Shown here piece after piece: positions 7,043-15,684 of a stretch of DNA of 32,036 nt. Below the pieces are notes generated by a model, which worked only from the letters and a program-made list of their open reading frames with translations, was not told where the DNA came from and made no database searches. Origin of the DNA: CAYYMZ01 sp964473025. GTDB taxonomy: Bacteria > Patescibacteriota > UBA1384 > DTJR01. Every line of letters starts with the position of its first letter. Within the stretch, counting starts at the first letter, position 1. Location: assembly GCA_964473025.1 (NCBI GenBank), contig CAYYMZ010000010.1:1-32036 (forward strand), written 5' to 3'. Both the position numbers and the translations under genes were made by a program.

Positions 7043-7148
7043 GATTCTCGTATGATTTTTTTGGCACGTCCGGGTCTTCAGATGTGCTTTGGACAAACAG
7101 TAGCACATCTTCAGCTTCCTAGGTGCCGCAAAAAACAATACGAAAATC
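7043..7148. repeat. 106-bp inverted-repeat element between atpH and atpA
   Basis: Terminal arms of about 25 bp: 7043-7067 (GATTCTCGTAT, T-run, GGCAC) is nearly the reverse complement of 7123-7148 (GTGCC, A-run, ATACGAAAATC). An inner perfect stem, GATGTGCT (7081-7088) with AGCACATC (7102-7109), sits inside. As RNA it would fold into one long structure within the operon transcript. It may be a MITE-like element or an intercistronic RNA processing/attenuation structure. Confidence 0.75.
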
Positions 7149-7184
7149 ACGAGGTAAAAGTAAATAGACAGAAGAGAGGTGCAA

Positions 7185-8750
7185 ATGAGTGATATAGTAT
7201 CCGAACTAAAGAAAGAGATTTTAAATTTTGACGAGCGCGTCAAAGAAAAAAAAGTTGGGGAGATTCTGGAAGTTGGTGATGGAATTGCCCGGATCTACGG
7301 TTTGTCGCAAGCCAAATCAGGTGAGCTTTTAAAAATCAAAACTAAAAAAGGACCTATCACCGCGATGGCCTTGAGCTTGGAGGAAGGTTTGATCGGATCA
7401 ATTATTTTGGGCGATTATACCGCCGCCTCAGCCGGTGATGAAGTTGAGGCGACCGGAGAAATTATGAAAGTACCGGCAGGTAAAGATTTACTTGGCCGTG
7501 TTGTGAGTCCACTCGGCGAACCGCTAGATAAAAAACCAAAAATCAAAGCCGAGAAAATGATGGAAGTTGAAAGAGTTGCCCCCGGCGTTATCACCCGCGA
7601 GAGCGTTAACGAGCCATTACAAACGGGACTTAAGGCAATTGATTCAATTATCCCAATCGGCCGCGGACAGCGCGAATTAATCATTGGGGACAGATCGACT
7701 GGAAAAACCGCCATTGCTGTTGACACGATTATTTATCAAAAAAACTTGCCAAAAGAGAAAAGGCCGGTCTGCATCTATGTTGCAATCGGACAGAAAAAAT
7801 CAAAAATCGCTAAACTCGTTTCAACATTTGAACAAATGGGCGCGATGGAATATACCATCGTCGTTGCCGCCTCTGCCTCCGACCCGGCACCATTAAACTA
7901 CCTTGCTCCTTACGCTGGCTGTGCCATGGCAGAATATTTTATGGAAAATGGCCAGGACGTTTTAATTATTTACGATGATCTTTCAAAACAAGCTTGGGCG
8001 TATCGTGAAATATCACTGTTGCTGCGACGTCCACCGGGCCGCGAGGCCTATCCGGGAGACGTTTTCTATCTTCACTCACGTCTTTTGGAACGCTCCGCAA
8101 AATTAAATAAAGATTTTGGCGGCGGTTCGATTACTGCACTGCCGATTATCGAAACGCAGGCGGGTGATGTTTCAGCTTATATCCCCACTAACGTTATCTC
8201 AATCACCGACGGACAGATTTTCCTGGAAAACGACCTTTTCTACAAAGGAATTAGGCCCGCTGTTAATATCGGTATTTCGGTTTCCCGCGTCGGCGGTGCC
8301 GCTCAAGTTAAAGCAATGAAAAAAGTGGCCGGGAAGTTAAAGTTAGATCTGGCGCAGTTTAGAGAGCTGGAATCATTCGCTCAATTCGGGTCGGATTTGG
8401 ATGAAAAAACCAAAAACCAAATCGAGCGAGGACGTCGCTTAACCGAACTTCTTAAACAGCCGCAATACGTCCCAATGCTAGTTGAAGAACAAGTTGTGGT
8501 TCTGTTTGCCGCAGTTAACGGACTCTTAGACGTTGTTCCTGTTGAGAAAATCAAAGATGCCGAAAGTAAAATCTTAACTTCGGTCAAGGGCCAAGGCAAG
8601 GAGATATTAAAAAAGATTGTTGATTCGGGCGATTTTGACGAAAAAGAAGCCGAAAAGTTAAAGAAAATAATTTCGGAAGCACTTTCGGTTTACCAAACAA
8701 TCGAAGAGGCAGAAGAAAAGGAAGGAGTTAATAAAGTCGAAAGTTCGTAA
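7185..8750 (+). CDS. atpA: ATP synthase F1 subunit alpha
   Basis: 521-residue nucleotide-binding, mainly regulatory subunit of the F1 hexamer. The ATG at 7185 is preferred over an in-frame GTG at 7179 because it follows GAGAGGT at 7173-7179. The P-loop is GDRSTGKT (168-175); most family members have Gln where Ser171 stands. Other landmarks are the N-terminal crown region (EVGDGIARIYGL), the SIIPIGRGQRELIIG segment and the conserved VSRVGGAAQ near the C-terminal domain start. An N-terminal helix able to bind subunit delta is present (MSDIVSELKKEI). The C-terminal tail is Glu/Lys-rich. Confidence 0.97.
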   Translation: MSDIVSELKKEILNFDERVKEKKVGEILEVGDGIARIYGLSQAKSGELLKIKTKKGPITAMALSLEEGLIGSIILGDYTAASAGDEVEATGEIMKVPAGKDLLGRVVSPLGEPLDKKPKIKAEKMMEVERVAPGVITRESVNEPLQTGLKAIDSIIPIGRGQRELIIGDRSTGKTAIAVDTIIYQKNLPKEKRPVCIYVAIGQKKSKIAKLVSTFEQMGAMEYTIVVAASASDPAPLNYLAPYAGCAMAEYFMENGQDVLIIYDDLSKQAWAYREISLLLRRPPGREAYPGDVFYLHSRLLERSAKLNKDFGGGSITALPIIETQAGDVSAYIPTNVISITDGQIFLENDLFYKGIRPAVNIGISVSRVGGAAQVKAMKKVAGKLKLDLAQFRELESFAQFGSDLDEKTKNQIERGRRLTELLKQPQYVPMLVEEQVVVLFAAVNGLLDVVPVEKIKDAESKILTSVKGQGKEILKKIVDSGDFDEKEAEKLKKIISEALSVYQTIEEAEEKEGVNKVESS

Positions 8751-8817
8751 GGTTCATAAAGTACATGCATATAATGACTTTATAGACTTTAAGGGCTTTA
8801 TAACTTTATAAACTACC
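8751..8817. repeat. AT-rich repeat-containing spacer atpA-atpG
   Basis: A 67-nt spacer made largely of ACTTTAT/ATAAAGT words in both orientations: ATAAAGT 8756-8762 can pair with ACTTTAT 8777-8783, and another ACTTTATA lies at 8803-8810. No clear Shine-Dalgarno precedes the atpG ATG. Confidence 0.5.
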
Positions 8818-9693
8818 ATGGCTAAAGGTCAACAAATAAAAAGACGCATTAAGTCAGTTGGTTCCATGCTTCAAGTGACCAAGGCAATGGAGCTAATATC
8901 TTCGATCAAAATGCGCAAGGCACAGGAATCTGCCAACCGTTCAAAAAATTATGTCTTTGAATCGTGGAAATCAATTATGCACCTTGCGTCCGACAAAGAT
9001 ATTAAAGAAAGCCCATATTTGAACGAATCGGAGACAGGCAAAATTTTGATTATGGCGATTGCCTCTGACCGCGGTTTGGCCGGAAGCTACAATAGCAATA
9101 TTCTGCGCAAAATTCTCTCACTCATCGAGGAATATGGCGAGGAGAATATTGACTTTATCACCGTAGGGCAAAAAGTGGAAAGGTTTGTCCGTAAAATCGG
9201 CGGCAACATTGTCGCCCACTTTGACCCGGGTCAGCAACAGATTCGCTTTACGATGATTTCGCCAATGGCATTAATTGGCTGGGAAGGCTTCACTGAGGGG
9301 AAATACAAAAAGTTTATTTCCATCCACACTCACTTCCAATCGCTTGCCAAAATGAACGCGACCACACTACAAATTTTGCCAATCGATAGAGAGCAACTCG
9401 CCAAACTGGATGTCGAAGCACAAAAAGAAGAAAAAGTCGAATACAAGTTTGAGCCAGAAAAATCAGTTGTTCTAGAAAGAATCATCCGTCAGGTTGTCCG
9501 CGCTTTAACTTATCAAGCGGTACTGGAGTCGGAAGCGGCCGAGCATGCTTCGCGCATGGTGGCTATGAAAAATGCATCTGATGCCGCTGATGATTTGAAA
9601 GAGGATTTTGAATTTACATATAACCAGCTTCGCCAGCAATCAATTACGTCAGAACTTGCCGAAATATCCGCTGGTGCGAATGCATTAGAATAA
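8818..9693 (+). CDS. atpG: ATP synthase F1 subunit gamma
   Basis: 291-residue rotor shaft subunit. The N-terminal helix KRRIKSVGSMLQVTKAMELI is the classic gamma signature, the central part has the GLAGSYNSNI segment (usually RGLCGxxN), and the C-terminal helix contains ASRMVAMKNASDAADD and TYNQLRQQSITSELAEI, matching the conserved gamma C-terminus. The start follows an AT-rich spacer with no evident Shine-Dalgarno, so translation may depend on local structure or on coupling. Gene order A-G-D-C is canonical. Confidence 0.96.
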   Translation: MAKGQQIKRRIKSVGSMLQVTKAMELISSIKMRKAQESANRSKNYVFESWKSIMHLASDKDIKESPYLNESETGKILIMAIASDRGLAGSYNSNILRKILSLIEEYGEENIDFITVGQKVERFVRKIGGNIVAHFDPGQQQIRFTMISPMALIGWEGFTEGKYKKFISIHTHFQSLAKMNATTLQILPIDREQLAKLDVEAQKEEKVEYKFEPEKSVVLERIIRQVVRALTYQAVLESEAAEHASRMVAMKNASDAADDLKEDFEFTYNQLRQQSITSELAEISAGANALE

Positions 9694-9698
9694 ATTAA

Positions 9699-9797
9699 AA
9701 AGTAATAACTAAAAAGTAAAAAACGCAATTAGAATATATGAACAACTTAAATACTTTTACCTTGAACTTTTTCGTTTTTACTTTTAACTTTTTACTT
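9699..9797. repeat. AT-rich inverted repeat between atpG and atpD
   Basis: The left arm (about 9699-9725, ending AAAAAACG) is nearly the reverse complement of the right arm (9773-9797, beginning CGTTTTTAC), with a 47-nt interior. This is a second long hairpin-forming spacer in the same operon. The right arm lies about 26 nt upstream of the atpD Shine-Dalgarno (AGGAG, 9823-9827). Confidence 0.65.
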
Positions 9798-9831
9798 CCA
9801 ACCAGAATAAAATGATATAAACAGGAGCAAA

Positions 9832-11211
9832 ATGCCATCAAAAACAAACCTAGTCGGTAAAGTCAGTCAAGTCATCGGAGTTGTCGTCGACGTAACATAT
9901 GATCATGGCTTGCCGTCAATTTATAATTCGCTAGTTCTTAAACTTGGTGAAAAAACTTTAGTTTTAGAAGTTGAACAACATTTGGATAATAAAACGGTTA
10001 GAACGATTGCGATGGGTCCGACAGACGGACTGGCCCGCGGCGTTGAAGTCACCGACACCGGAGGACCAATTTCTGTACCGGTTGGCGAAAAAACCTTAGG
10101 TAGAATGTTAAATGTTTTAGGTGAATCAATTGATGGCAAACCGGAAATTAAATCCGAGGTAAGAAGGTCAATTCACCAAGAACCGCCGTCAATCGCCGAT
10201 CAGTCGGTCAAGACCGAAATTTTGGAAACTGGTATTAAAGTCATTGACTTAATCGCCCCAGTTGTAAAAGGCGGAAAGGTCGGGTTATTCGGTGGAGCAG
10301 GTGTTGGAAAAACGGTTGTTATTACCGAGCTCATCCGTAACATCGCCCAAGAGCACGGCGGTTATTCGGTTTTCGCCGGCGTCGGCGAGAGAACCCGCGA
10401 GGGAAACGACTTATATCACGAGATGAAAGAATCAAAAGTATTGGAGAAAACATCGCTTGTCTTCGGGCAAATGAATGAACCACCGGGATCCCGCGCCAGA
10501 GTCGCCCTAACTGGATTAACGATTGCCGAGGATTTCAGAGATTCTGGCAAAGATGTGCTTTTATTTATTGACAATATTTTCCGTTTCACCCAAGCGGGAT
10601 CCGAGGTCTCGGCACTTTTGGGACGCATTCCCTCCGCCGTGGGATATCAGCCGACTTTAGCAACAGAAATGGGACAGATGCAGGAGAGAATTACCTCAAC
10701 AGATAAAGGTTCGATTACCTCCGTTCAAGCTGTTTATGTTCCGGCCGACGATTTAACCGACCCCGCACCGGCGACCACCTTCGCTCACCTTGACTCAACG
10801 ATTGTTTTAGAGCGGTCATTGGCCGAGCTTGGTATTTATCCGGCCGTCGATCCCCTTGCGTCATCATCAACAATTTTAGATCCGAATATTGTCGGCGAGG
10901 AACATTACAATGTTGCCCGCGAAGTGCAGAGAATCCTGCAGAAATATAAAGATTTGCAGGATATTATTGCAATTTTGGGAATGGAAGAATTATCAGACGG
11001 GGATAGATTGACAGTCCAACGCGCCAGAAAAATTCAAAGGTTTTTATCGCAACCGTTTTTTGTCGCTGAAGTTTTCTCCGGTATTGAGGGACAGTATGTA
11101 CCACTTCAAGATACAATCAAGGGCTTTAGAGAAATTATTGACGGAAAATACGACGATATCGCCGAACAGGACTTCTATATGAAGGGTGATATTTCGCAGG
11201 TTAAAAAATAA
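9832..11211 (+). CDS. atpD: ATP synthase F1 subunit beta (catalytic)
   Basis: 459-residue catalytic subunit. The P-loop is GGAGVGKT (154-161); the GERTREGND segment (185-193) holds the catalytic glutamate and an adjacent arginine; LLFIDNIFRFTQAGSEVSA is the Walker B region; MEELSDGDRLTV is the counterpart of the DELSEED lever; TLATEMGQMQERI is present. All expected catalytic residues are seen. Its stop overlaps the atpC start by 1 nt (TAATG). Confidence 0.98.
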   Translation: MPSKTNLVGKVSQVIGVVVDVTYDHGLPSIYNSLVLKLGEKTLVLEVEQHLDNKTVRTIAMGPTDGLARGVEVTDTGGPISVPVGEKTLGRMLNVLGESIDGKPEIKSEVRRSIHQEPPSIADQSVKTEILETGIKVIDLIAPVVKGGKVGLFGGAGVGKTVVITELIRNIAQEHGGYSVFAGVGERTREGNDLYHEMKESKVLEKTSLVFGQMNEPPGSRARVALTGLTIAEDFRDSGKDVLLFIDNIFRFTQAGSEVSALLGRIPSAVGYQPTLATEMGQMQERITSTDKGSITSVQAVYVPADDLTDPAPATTFAHLDSTIVLERSLAELGIYPAVDPLASSSTILDPNIVGEEHYNVAREVQRILQKYKDLQDIIAILGMEELSDGDRLTVQRARKIQRFLSQPFFVAEVFSGIEGQYVPLQDTIKGFREIIDGKYDDIAEQDFYMKGDISQVKK

Positions 11212-11633
11212 TGGCTAAAGGTTTTCATTTTACCTTATCTACACCAGACGCAGTTCTGTTTGATGATGAGGCCGAAATCGTAACACTTGAAACCCCCGAC
11301 GGTGAAATCGGCATGATGGCCGATCATATGCCGTTAGTTTCCTTGATTTCTCCAGGAATCATGACTATAAAATCAAAAAGTGGGGATAAGACATTGGCAA
11401 GCGGCGAAGGTTTTGTCAAAACTACAAAAGACGGCGTGCAGGCCTTTACCCAAACAGCTGAGTTTGCAGAGTCAATTGACGAGGAAAGAGCGATTGAAGC
11501 AAAAAAACAGGCGCATGGAGTAATGGCGCAGAAAGCCGACGAAGTATCGTTAGCTGACGCTACTGCGCTTTTAGAGCGTAACATCGCACGACTTAAGGCA
11601 GTCGAGCGCCGCCACAAAAGATCTCATCATTAA
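11211..11633 (+). CDS. atpC: ATP synthase F1 subunit epsilon
   Basis: 140 residues, the usual length. The N-terminal beta-sandwich is shown by LSTPDAVLFDDEAEIVTLET and GEIGMMADHMPLVSLISPG, the family hallmark. A C-terminal helical hairpin of the regulatory type is present (DEERAIEAKKQAHG... and LLERNIARLKAVERRHKR), so epsilon inhibition of ATP hydrolysis is possible. It is the last gene of the atp operon and ends only 2 nt from the stop of the convergent giant gene, leaving no room for a terminator between the two. Confidence 0.95.
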   Translation: MAKGFHFTLSTPDAVLFDDEAEIVTLETPDGEIGMMADHMPLVSLISPGIMTIKSKSGDKTLASGEGFVKTTKDGVQAFTQTAEFAESIDEERAIEAKKQAHGVMAQKADEVSLADATALLERNIARLKAVERRHKRSHH

Positions 11634-11635
11634 CT

Positions 11636-14600
11636 TCATTTAGTCAGAGTTGCGTCAATTTTATAAGCATACTGGCCTGTTTTGTTGGTTGACCGTAACT
11701 TAGTAGAATATGTCTGATATCCGCTTTTTTTGAAAGAAATGACTTGGTTGACAGGATCGTTCTTGATTGCCGTAATTGAGTATGAGCCCAAGCTATCGGT
11801 AGAATAGGTTTGGGTTCCAAAGCTAACCGTTGCTCCCTGCACAGGAGTACCTTTTCGGTCCTTCACAACTCCTTGGATAGTGAATGTGTTGGAGACGGGA
11901 GATGTGATGGTTGGGGCAGGAGTAGGAGTTGGTGTTGGGATAGGGGTGGGTGTATTTTCTGCAGNNNNNNNNNNNNNNNNNNNNNNNNNNNNNNNNNNNN
12001 NNNNNNNNNNNNNNNNNNNNNNNNNNNNNNNNNNNNNNNNNNNNNNNNNNNNNNNNNNNNNNNNGTTGGGGCAGGAGTAGGAGTTGGTGTTGGGATAGGG
12101 GTGGGTGTATTTTCTGCAGGACAGATCGCTGGCGCAGAAACGTTAATCATCAATGCCTTGTTGTAGTTCGTATCGCGAGCAACGGTAATAACACTTAATC
12201 CACCTTTGCTAAACCAATCATATACGGCATAGCTGGCATTGTTATTTCTGGGATCGTTGACCATTAGTCTTTGGCTTCCGGTTGGCAGACGGGAAATTGA
12301 GAACTGGCCATTTGCGTCAGTGATATCATATTTGCCTTTTTCCGGTGACTCGCCAACTGTGACTTTGAAGCCACAGACCGGTCTTCCGTTTTGGTCGAGA
12401 AGATTGCCGTATAATTTACTTGATGTAAAGTTAAACCCTAGCTTGCCAAGCCAACTTTCTACTGTTGCGGTAAATGCAGTGATTTGGGTTCGTATATAGG
12501 TGACAGCGCTATTATTTACTACCATTTGATTGACTTGACTTGAGATAACACCAAGATTGAAATTGGCTTTCTGGATTGGACCCAATTTATCATAATTTTC
12601 CTGCAACCACTTGCCAGCCAAAATTTGGGTTGGGGTAAGAGCGAACAGAGCGCTATCGCTAACGGACACATTGACAGTAGGTGCCTGCACCTCTTGATAA
12701 CCAAACTCCTTCATAATTGCAGTTAGTTCGGACGAACTAGTCGTTGCGCCGAGTACGCGGGCAACATCAACGCTACTGGTCGATCTGCCGGTAGACGATG
12801 TGGAACTGCTCAAACCGTAGTGCGGCATATTGGGAAATTTTTTATCCATTATGGCTAAAAGATGTTTGAGAACATTTTTACAATCCAAGCTAACGCTTGG
12901 ATCAGCCAAGGCTGCATTAATTTTATCCATTTGCGTTACCCATGTAGCAAAAAATTCAGCCCACATTTCCATTTCATTTGTCTGAAAGGCATAATCTGAA
13001 AAACAAGGATATTTTCCTCCGTATTTTTCATTGCAGCTTCCGTCGAGTCCAGCATTAAAATTTCTGTTAAAACCGTTTGAAGCATCACCACTCAAGTTTT
13101 TTGCAAAATCAACAACATGGCCAATTTCATGAACCCAATTTTGCACATACTTAGAATCAATTGAATTTGTACCGAGGGAAAATACATATTTAGTATTTAA
13201 ACAACTAATCTCAAATGGATTATCATAATAGGCTCCGCCCCGCATACTATTGTCAATGAAAAAAGCGGGAACTTGCATATCGGTCGAATAACTTATTTGC
13301 GTATACAGCCTACCCATTTCATCTAAGATTGGCTTCCTCGCAGAAGAAAACATCTCATCTTTTTTTGCCATATAGGTCGCAAACCACATCCCCCCATGTT
13401 GCTCGCAATAGAATGCATTTTCTTTATTGTTTTTTGGCATTAGGTAAACAGTGCCTTCATCACCGCTGGGTAAATCATGGCTTTGAGGAACTAGCTTATA
13501 ATTAGTGGTTTCAAAATAATCTAATACAAAATTTGTGACATCTGTTGAATTTAGAAAGGTATTGTCCAATTTATAAACCCTGGTGGAGAATGTTGGATCA
13601 TTTATGTCATAATATTGCCTTATAAGACATTCGTCACGATATATATTCGTATTGTCTATACAAGTGAAATATTCATTTTCAATTTTTTCGTCTTTTAGCA
13701 GATTAATCGTGCTACCATCTACCGCGCTAAGAAAATGAATCTTGTAGATCACCTCCTTGATATCAATTACGATAAGCTTGCCACTATATACTTCACCCTT
13801 TTTTATCGTAAATAGTTGCGGTAGGTCGGGTATTCTAGTCGCGCTAGTATCATTCCTTATAATGTGGCATCCGTAATAGTTCTCCCCCATATTGTTTGTT
13901 GCTTGGGCGCAAACTTCCACATCCATCGTGTCTTTTAAACCAAAAAACGGGAACTTGGAACTGGGGATTTTAAGCTGGTATCTGCCCGAGTCGTCTATGC
14001 CCGCAGTTGCATCTGATTGAGCGAATGCCTGATCGAAATTAGCTCCTCGATCATAGCCATTAATTTTTAAACCAACCGTTGTCTTAAATGAATTAGGGAT
14101 TGGTTGTCCGTCTTGATCCACAACCGTGCCATTAATAATGGTTGTTTTTTCTTTTACCAGTCTGACCGTTCGATAAATTACACTAACATCTTCGAGCTTT
14201 ACAATATCTGAATTGTATAAATAAACTTTGTCTGTTATTTCACGATCGATATAATTACTGCTTTCATCTAAGACCGCAGTTAATACATAACCGTCTTTTT
14301 CAAAAGTTAGATAAGATGTCGATTCCTTGCTGTCAGTTATTATTTCTTGGGGTAAATTTTCAATGATGTATTCGTATTTCCAACCTTGCTCATTTAGCAT
14401 AGAAGACGATAGAGAGGACGCAGATTTAATTAAAGCACCCTTTGAGTCAAAAAGTTTAATCGTCACACCGCTCAATACTTCATTATTTTCATTTCTAACC
14501 ATGCCCATTACATTTAAACGATCGGCCGTTGGAGTTAAACTTAAATCTTTATATACAACTTTAAACTTCCCGGATTCTAGGGTGTAGGGCGTTTTAGAGA

Positions 14601-15684
14601 ATTCTGATGCCGCAACCCTCATCTGCCCATTCCAATTGTCATCATCTATACCGTTTTGATTGATATCAAAGTACCAACCGTCCGGTATTTCGTACTCCAG
14701 CAAGAAATATTGGTTACCGGCGATAGGCGAAAGCCCCAGCCCTGCATAATTATATTTTTTGTTACTTCCATCGTCTGACAGCCGCATGGGCTCTGTTGTT
14801 TCCGAAGCCCACGGACCTTTGGGCTCCGTAAGGCATGGGTATCCCGCACACGAAATTTTAACTTTCACTCCCTTGATTGGATTAGAATTCTGGTCAACAA
14901 CCGAACCGGCAACACCTATCGGCTTGCCATCTTGATTGCTGGTTAAAATGAAATCGAGTTCTGCCATTCGCCCAGATGAGATAGTCACGTCCTTGGTATC
15001 CGAATTATATCCCTCTTTGGAGGCCTCTAATCGATAAGTAGCGGGCTGTATGGGTTTGAATCCATAATTGTATTCGGGATTATCGCTTGTGGTAGTTTGT
15101 TGATTTGTACTGGTAATCCTCACTGTGGCTCCGCTAATTATCGCCCCGGCACTATCTTTAACTTTGCCATGGACTCCGGCCTCTGAAGGCAAGCAAGTAT
15201 TCGGATCGACATTGCCAGTCCTGCCAATTAATCTTGTGTTGTCATTTCCCCAAGACCAAGTACCATCAGCGGGACCTTGGGCACATGCCTGCAGCGTATT
15301 GCTACTACAGTGTTGGGTATATGGCGAGGAGCTGTAAAACGGCTGATCTAACGTAGTATTCAATATCCATCGGGCACCATTGCTGTAGGTCGTGTCATAG
15401 TTAGCGTAGAGAAAATAATTGCCTTTTTGATAATAGGGTATACCGCCGTTTGTTCTGGCTACTTGGTTATAGACACCGGCATATGGACTACTTCCCCCTC
15501 CCTCAACACAGAAAGTGTAAGAAGAGGGCATTGATTGAATCGCTGTATCTGCTTTGATATTCAGAAAATTGGCCAATGGCTCAAAGTGTCCTGTTTTGGC
15601 TAAAGCAAAAGCGCCCCCAAATAGAACGATGAGAACCGCAGGAATAATGAATGCTAGGCGTTTAGCTGAAAGTTTAAATTTCAT
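11636..15684 (-). CDS. Giant anchored exported putative metallopeptidase with Ig-like domains (interrupted by scaffold gap)
   Basis: As written, the frame enters the 100-N gap and leaves it in another frame. Removing the gap and one copy of the flanking 55-bp repeat (155 bp) yields one frame of about 1297 residues ending at 11636. Order: N-terminal membrane segment (about 8-29) and AKTGHFEPLANFLNIKAD; a Cys-containing module (about 50-165); several carboxypeptidase-regulatory-like domains with GxVxDxxGxPIxGxxV patterns; a calcium-loop-like DINQNGIDDDNW; a metallopeptidase core with HEIGH (852-856) and NEMEMWAEFF (903-912); an alpha-helical segment; another regulatory-like domain; a Pro-Thr linker; and a final regulatory-like domain after the gap. 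It is a paralog of the upstream gene, whose stop overlaps this start by 4 nt (ATGA). Protease activity is inferred from HExxH plus the downstream Glu cluster. Confidence 0.8.
11910..12119. repeat. Identical 55-bp direct repeats flanking the gap
   Basis: 11910-11964 and 12065-12119 are identical base for base and encode a Pro-Thr linker (ENTPTPIPTPTPTPAP) on the minus strand. They are probably one locus represented twice, from an unmerged contig overlap, although a genuine tandem linker repeat is possible. Confidence 0.85.
11965..12064. other. Scaffold gap, 100 N
   Basis: Exactly 100 N of assembly padding. The round length and the identical flanks indicate that it is not a measured distance. 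Genes should not be called across it literally. Confidence 0.99.

Noticed and set aside
11810..12198. Plus-strand ORFs rich in Val-Gly (VGAGVGVGVGIG)
   Set aside because: They are the antisense of the Pro-Thr linker of the giant gene and run through N bases.
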